Shown here one piece after another: positions 32,771 through 33,915 of a DNA stretch of 33,915 nt. The position numbers were made by a program, and so were the translations under genes. The DNA is from Megasphaera sp. (lineage in GTDB: Bacteria > Bacillota > Negativicutes > Veillonellales > Megasphaeraceae), in NCBI GenBank assembly GCA_022641375.1, contig JALCDF010000014.1, positions 1-33,915 on the forward strand, in the 5' to 3' direction. The notes under the pieces are model-generated. The model had not been told where the DNA came from, did no database searches, and worked only from the letters and a program-made list of their open reading frames with translations. Position 1 is the first letter of the stretch. Every line of letters begins with the position of its first letter.

Positions 32771-33915
32771 GGATCACCCCCGCTCGTGCGGGGAATACGC
32801 GTAGCCCATACCGCTGTTCCATCTGTAATTGGGATCACCCCCGCTCGTGCGGGGAATACAAATATACCCATTATTATATGTTTTACCGGGCGGGATCACC
32901 CCCGCTCGTGCGGGGAATACTTGGCTTCCGTCAGCGACAACTCACTAAATTTAGGATCACCCCCGCTCGTGCGGGGAATACTCAAAGTAACCTGATTATC
33001 TCCAGTCCGTTCCGGGATCACCCCCGCTCGTGCGGGGAATACATGAAGATTGTAGCCCAGGCGGCGGCTTCGCGAGGATCACCCCCGCTCGTGCGGGGAA
33101 TACGGTCAGGCAGGAGTGCCAGACCGCATCGTACTGGGATCACCCCCGCTCGTGCGGGGAATACTATTACGGGCTGTCGCATGCCAACCGGAAGGCGGGA
33201 TCACCCCCGCTCGTGCGGGGAATACCAATAAACGCTATATACCGCTGTGATACCCCGGGGATCACCCCCGCTCGTGCGGGGAATACCGGTATTCCATCAG
33301 CCACGCTACATTCTCACGGGGATCACCCCCGCTCGTGCGGGGAATACCATACGAAGAAGGGGCGCGGTTCGGGATCCCGGGGATCACCCCCGCTCGTGCG
33401 GGGAATACTTATCGACCATGGCGGCCATTATTCCGATGCCGGGATCACCCCCGCTCGTGCGGGGAATACGGCATCCCATGTCATCTCCCTGTTGCGCCAG
33501 AGGGATCACCCCCGCTCGTGCGGGGAATACTTCCTGCTCCCGTAGTTGGGGCGGCATACTGAGGGATCACCCCCGCTCGTGCGGGGAATACGGATCATCA
33601 AAGAGTATTTCTTCATTCACCCAGGGATCACCCCCGCTCGTGCGGGGAATACAGAAATGCTCGTTTTGTGGTGGAGAAGCGAAGGGGATCACCCCCGCTC
33701 GTGCGGGGAATACCGATTTCTGCTATGCCGCACCACCGGCTCATGGGGATCACCCCCGCTCGTGCGGGGAATACATGATAAGCGCATCGAAGCACTGCGG
33801 GGAGCCAGGATCACCCCCGCTCGTGCGGGGAATACGTTCCGTCCGGATTCTTCACGAGAACCCGTTTGGGATCACCCCCGCTCGTGCGGGGAATACACGA
33901 GCTGTTGTATCTTTG
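32771..33915 (-). CRISPR. Type I-E CRISPR array, main block (19 repeats, 18 complete spacers, continues past the right edge)
   Basis: Repeats at a strict 61-nt period from 32771 to 33869-33896, all 28 nt and identical by eye, with 33-nt spacers and no repeated spacer. The base just left of each repeat is G in most cases and A in a few, so the functional repeat is probably 29 nt with a last base (C or T on the transcribed strand) taken from the protospacer side. No cas genes are in the window. A partial spacer of 19 nt is cut by the edge. Confidence 0.97.

Noticed and set aside
32737-33562. Long plus-strand ORFs with recurring ITPARAGNT, DHPRSCGEY and GSPPLVRGI phrases
   Set aside because: They are translations of the 61-nt CRISPR period, which shifts frame each unit; not genes.

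Overview
The window looks like a chromosomal segment of an anaerobic diderm Firmicute of the class Negativicutes, most likely a Megasphaera-like member of the Veillonellaceae (inferred; no rRNA is present). The reasons are an autotransporter and an RND pump (both need an outer membrane), biotin-dependent decarboxylase genes of the Veillonella methylmalonyl-CoA decarboxylase type, anaerobic cobalamin genes (cbi), a PyrK/PyrD-type dihydroorotate dehydrogenase, and consistently strong AGGAGG-type ribosome binding sites. No tRNA or rRNA gene was recognised.

Layout. Positions 1-2374 (minus strand) hold the N-terminal part of an autotransporter that runs off the left edge and an Rrf2-type regulator with a 28-bp perfect palindrome upstream. 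A gene-free stretch (2375-3000) follows, with inverted repeats, a dispersed repeat and a 26-bp duplication of the end of the next gene. 3001-5633 is a two-gene glycosyltransferase operon (ArnT-like and GT2), probably for lipid A or cell-envelope glycan modification, with a PmrA-box-like motif upstream. 5969-7609 is a CshA-like DEAD-box helicase whose motif II reads DEGD. 7693-12273 is a marR-adaptor-RND efflux operon with a strong promoter and a 17-bp operator-like palindrome. 12420-18628 is a seven-gene minus-strand run: DUF523, pyrK, pyrD, cbiJ, cbiET, cbiA, cbiC. A catabolic acetolactate synthase (18876-20534) is divergent from it. Three secreted proteins of unknown function (20629-23021) and a FlK-like thioesterase follow, then mmdA-mmdD-mmdC (without mmdB) and an M20 amidohydrolase/MFS transporter pair (to 29209).

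The right end (29210-33915) is an accessory region. It is the leader-distal end of a type I-E CRISPR array (23 repeats of 28 nt with 33-nt spacers, running off the right edge; cas genes not in the window). Left of the array lie a decayed I-E repeat, fragments of IS4- and IS21-family elements, a remnant of a second CRISPR array of type I-C (one truncated repeat, one 34-nt spacer, one intact repeat), and an apparently intact IS3-family element with a frameshift-type orfA/orfB.

The most striking observation is inside the I-E array. Between two intact repeats, where a 33-nt spacer should be, sits a 623-bp piece of phage-like DNA (32148-32770). It carries three consecutive gene parts (C-terminus of a minor-head/JAMM-like protein, a complete 46-aa ORF, the N-terminus of a YjcQ-like protein) plus an intrinsic terminator. 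Both end genes are cut exactly at the repeat boundaries. This looks like a giant spacer or a phage fragment captured at repeat junctions, and its terminator points in the inferred direction of crRNA transcription.
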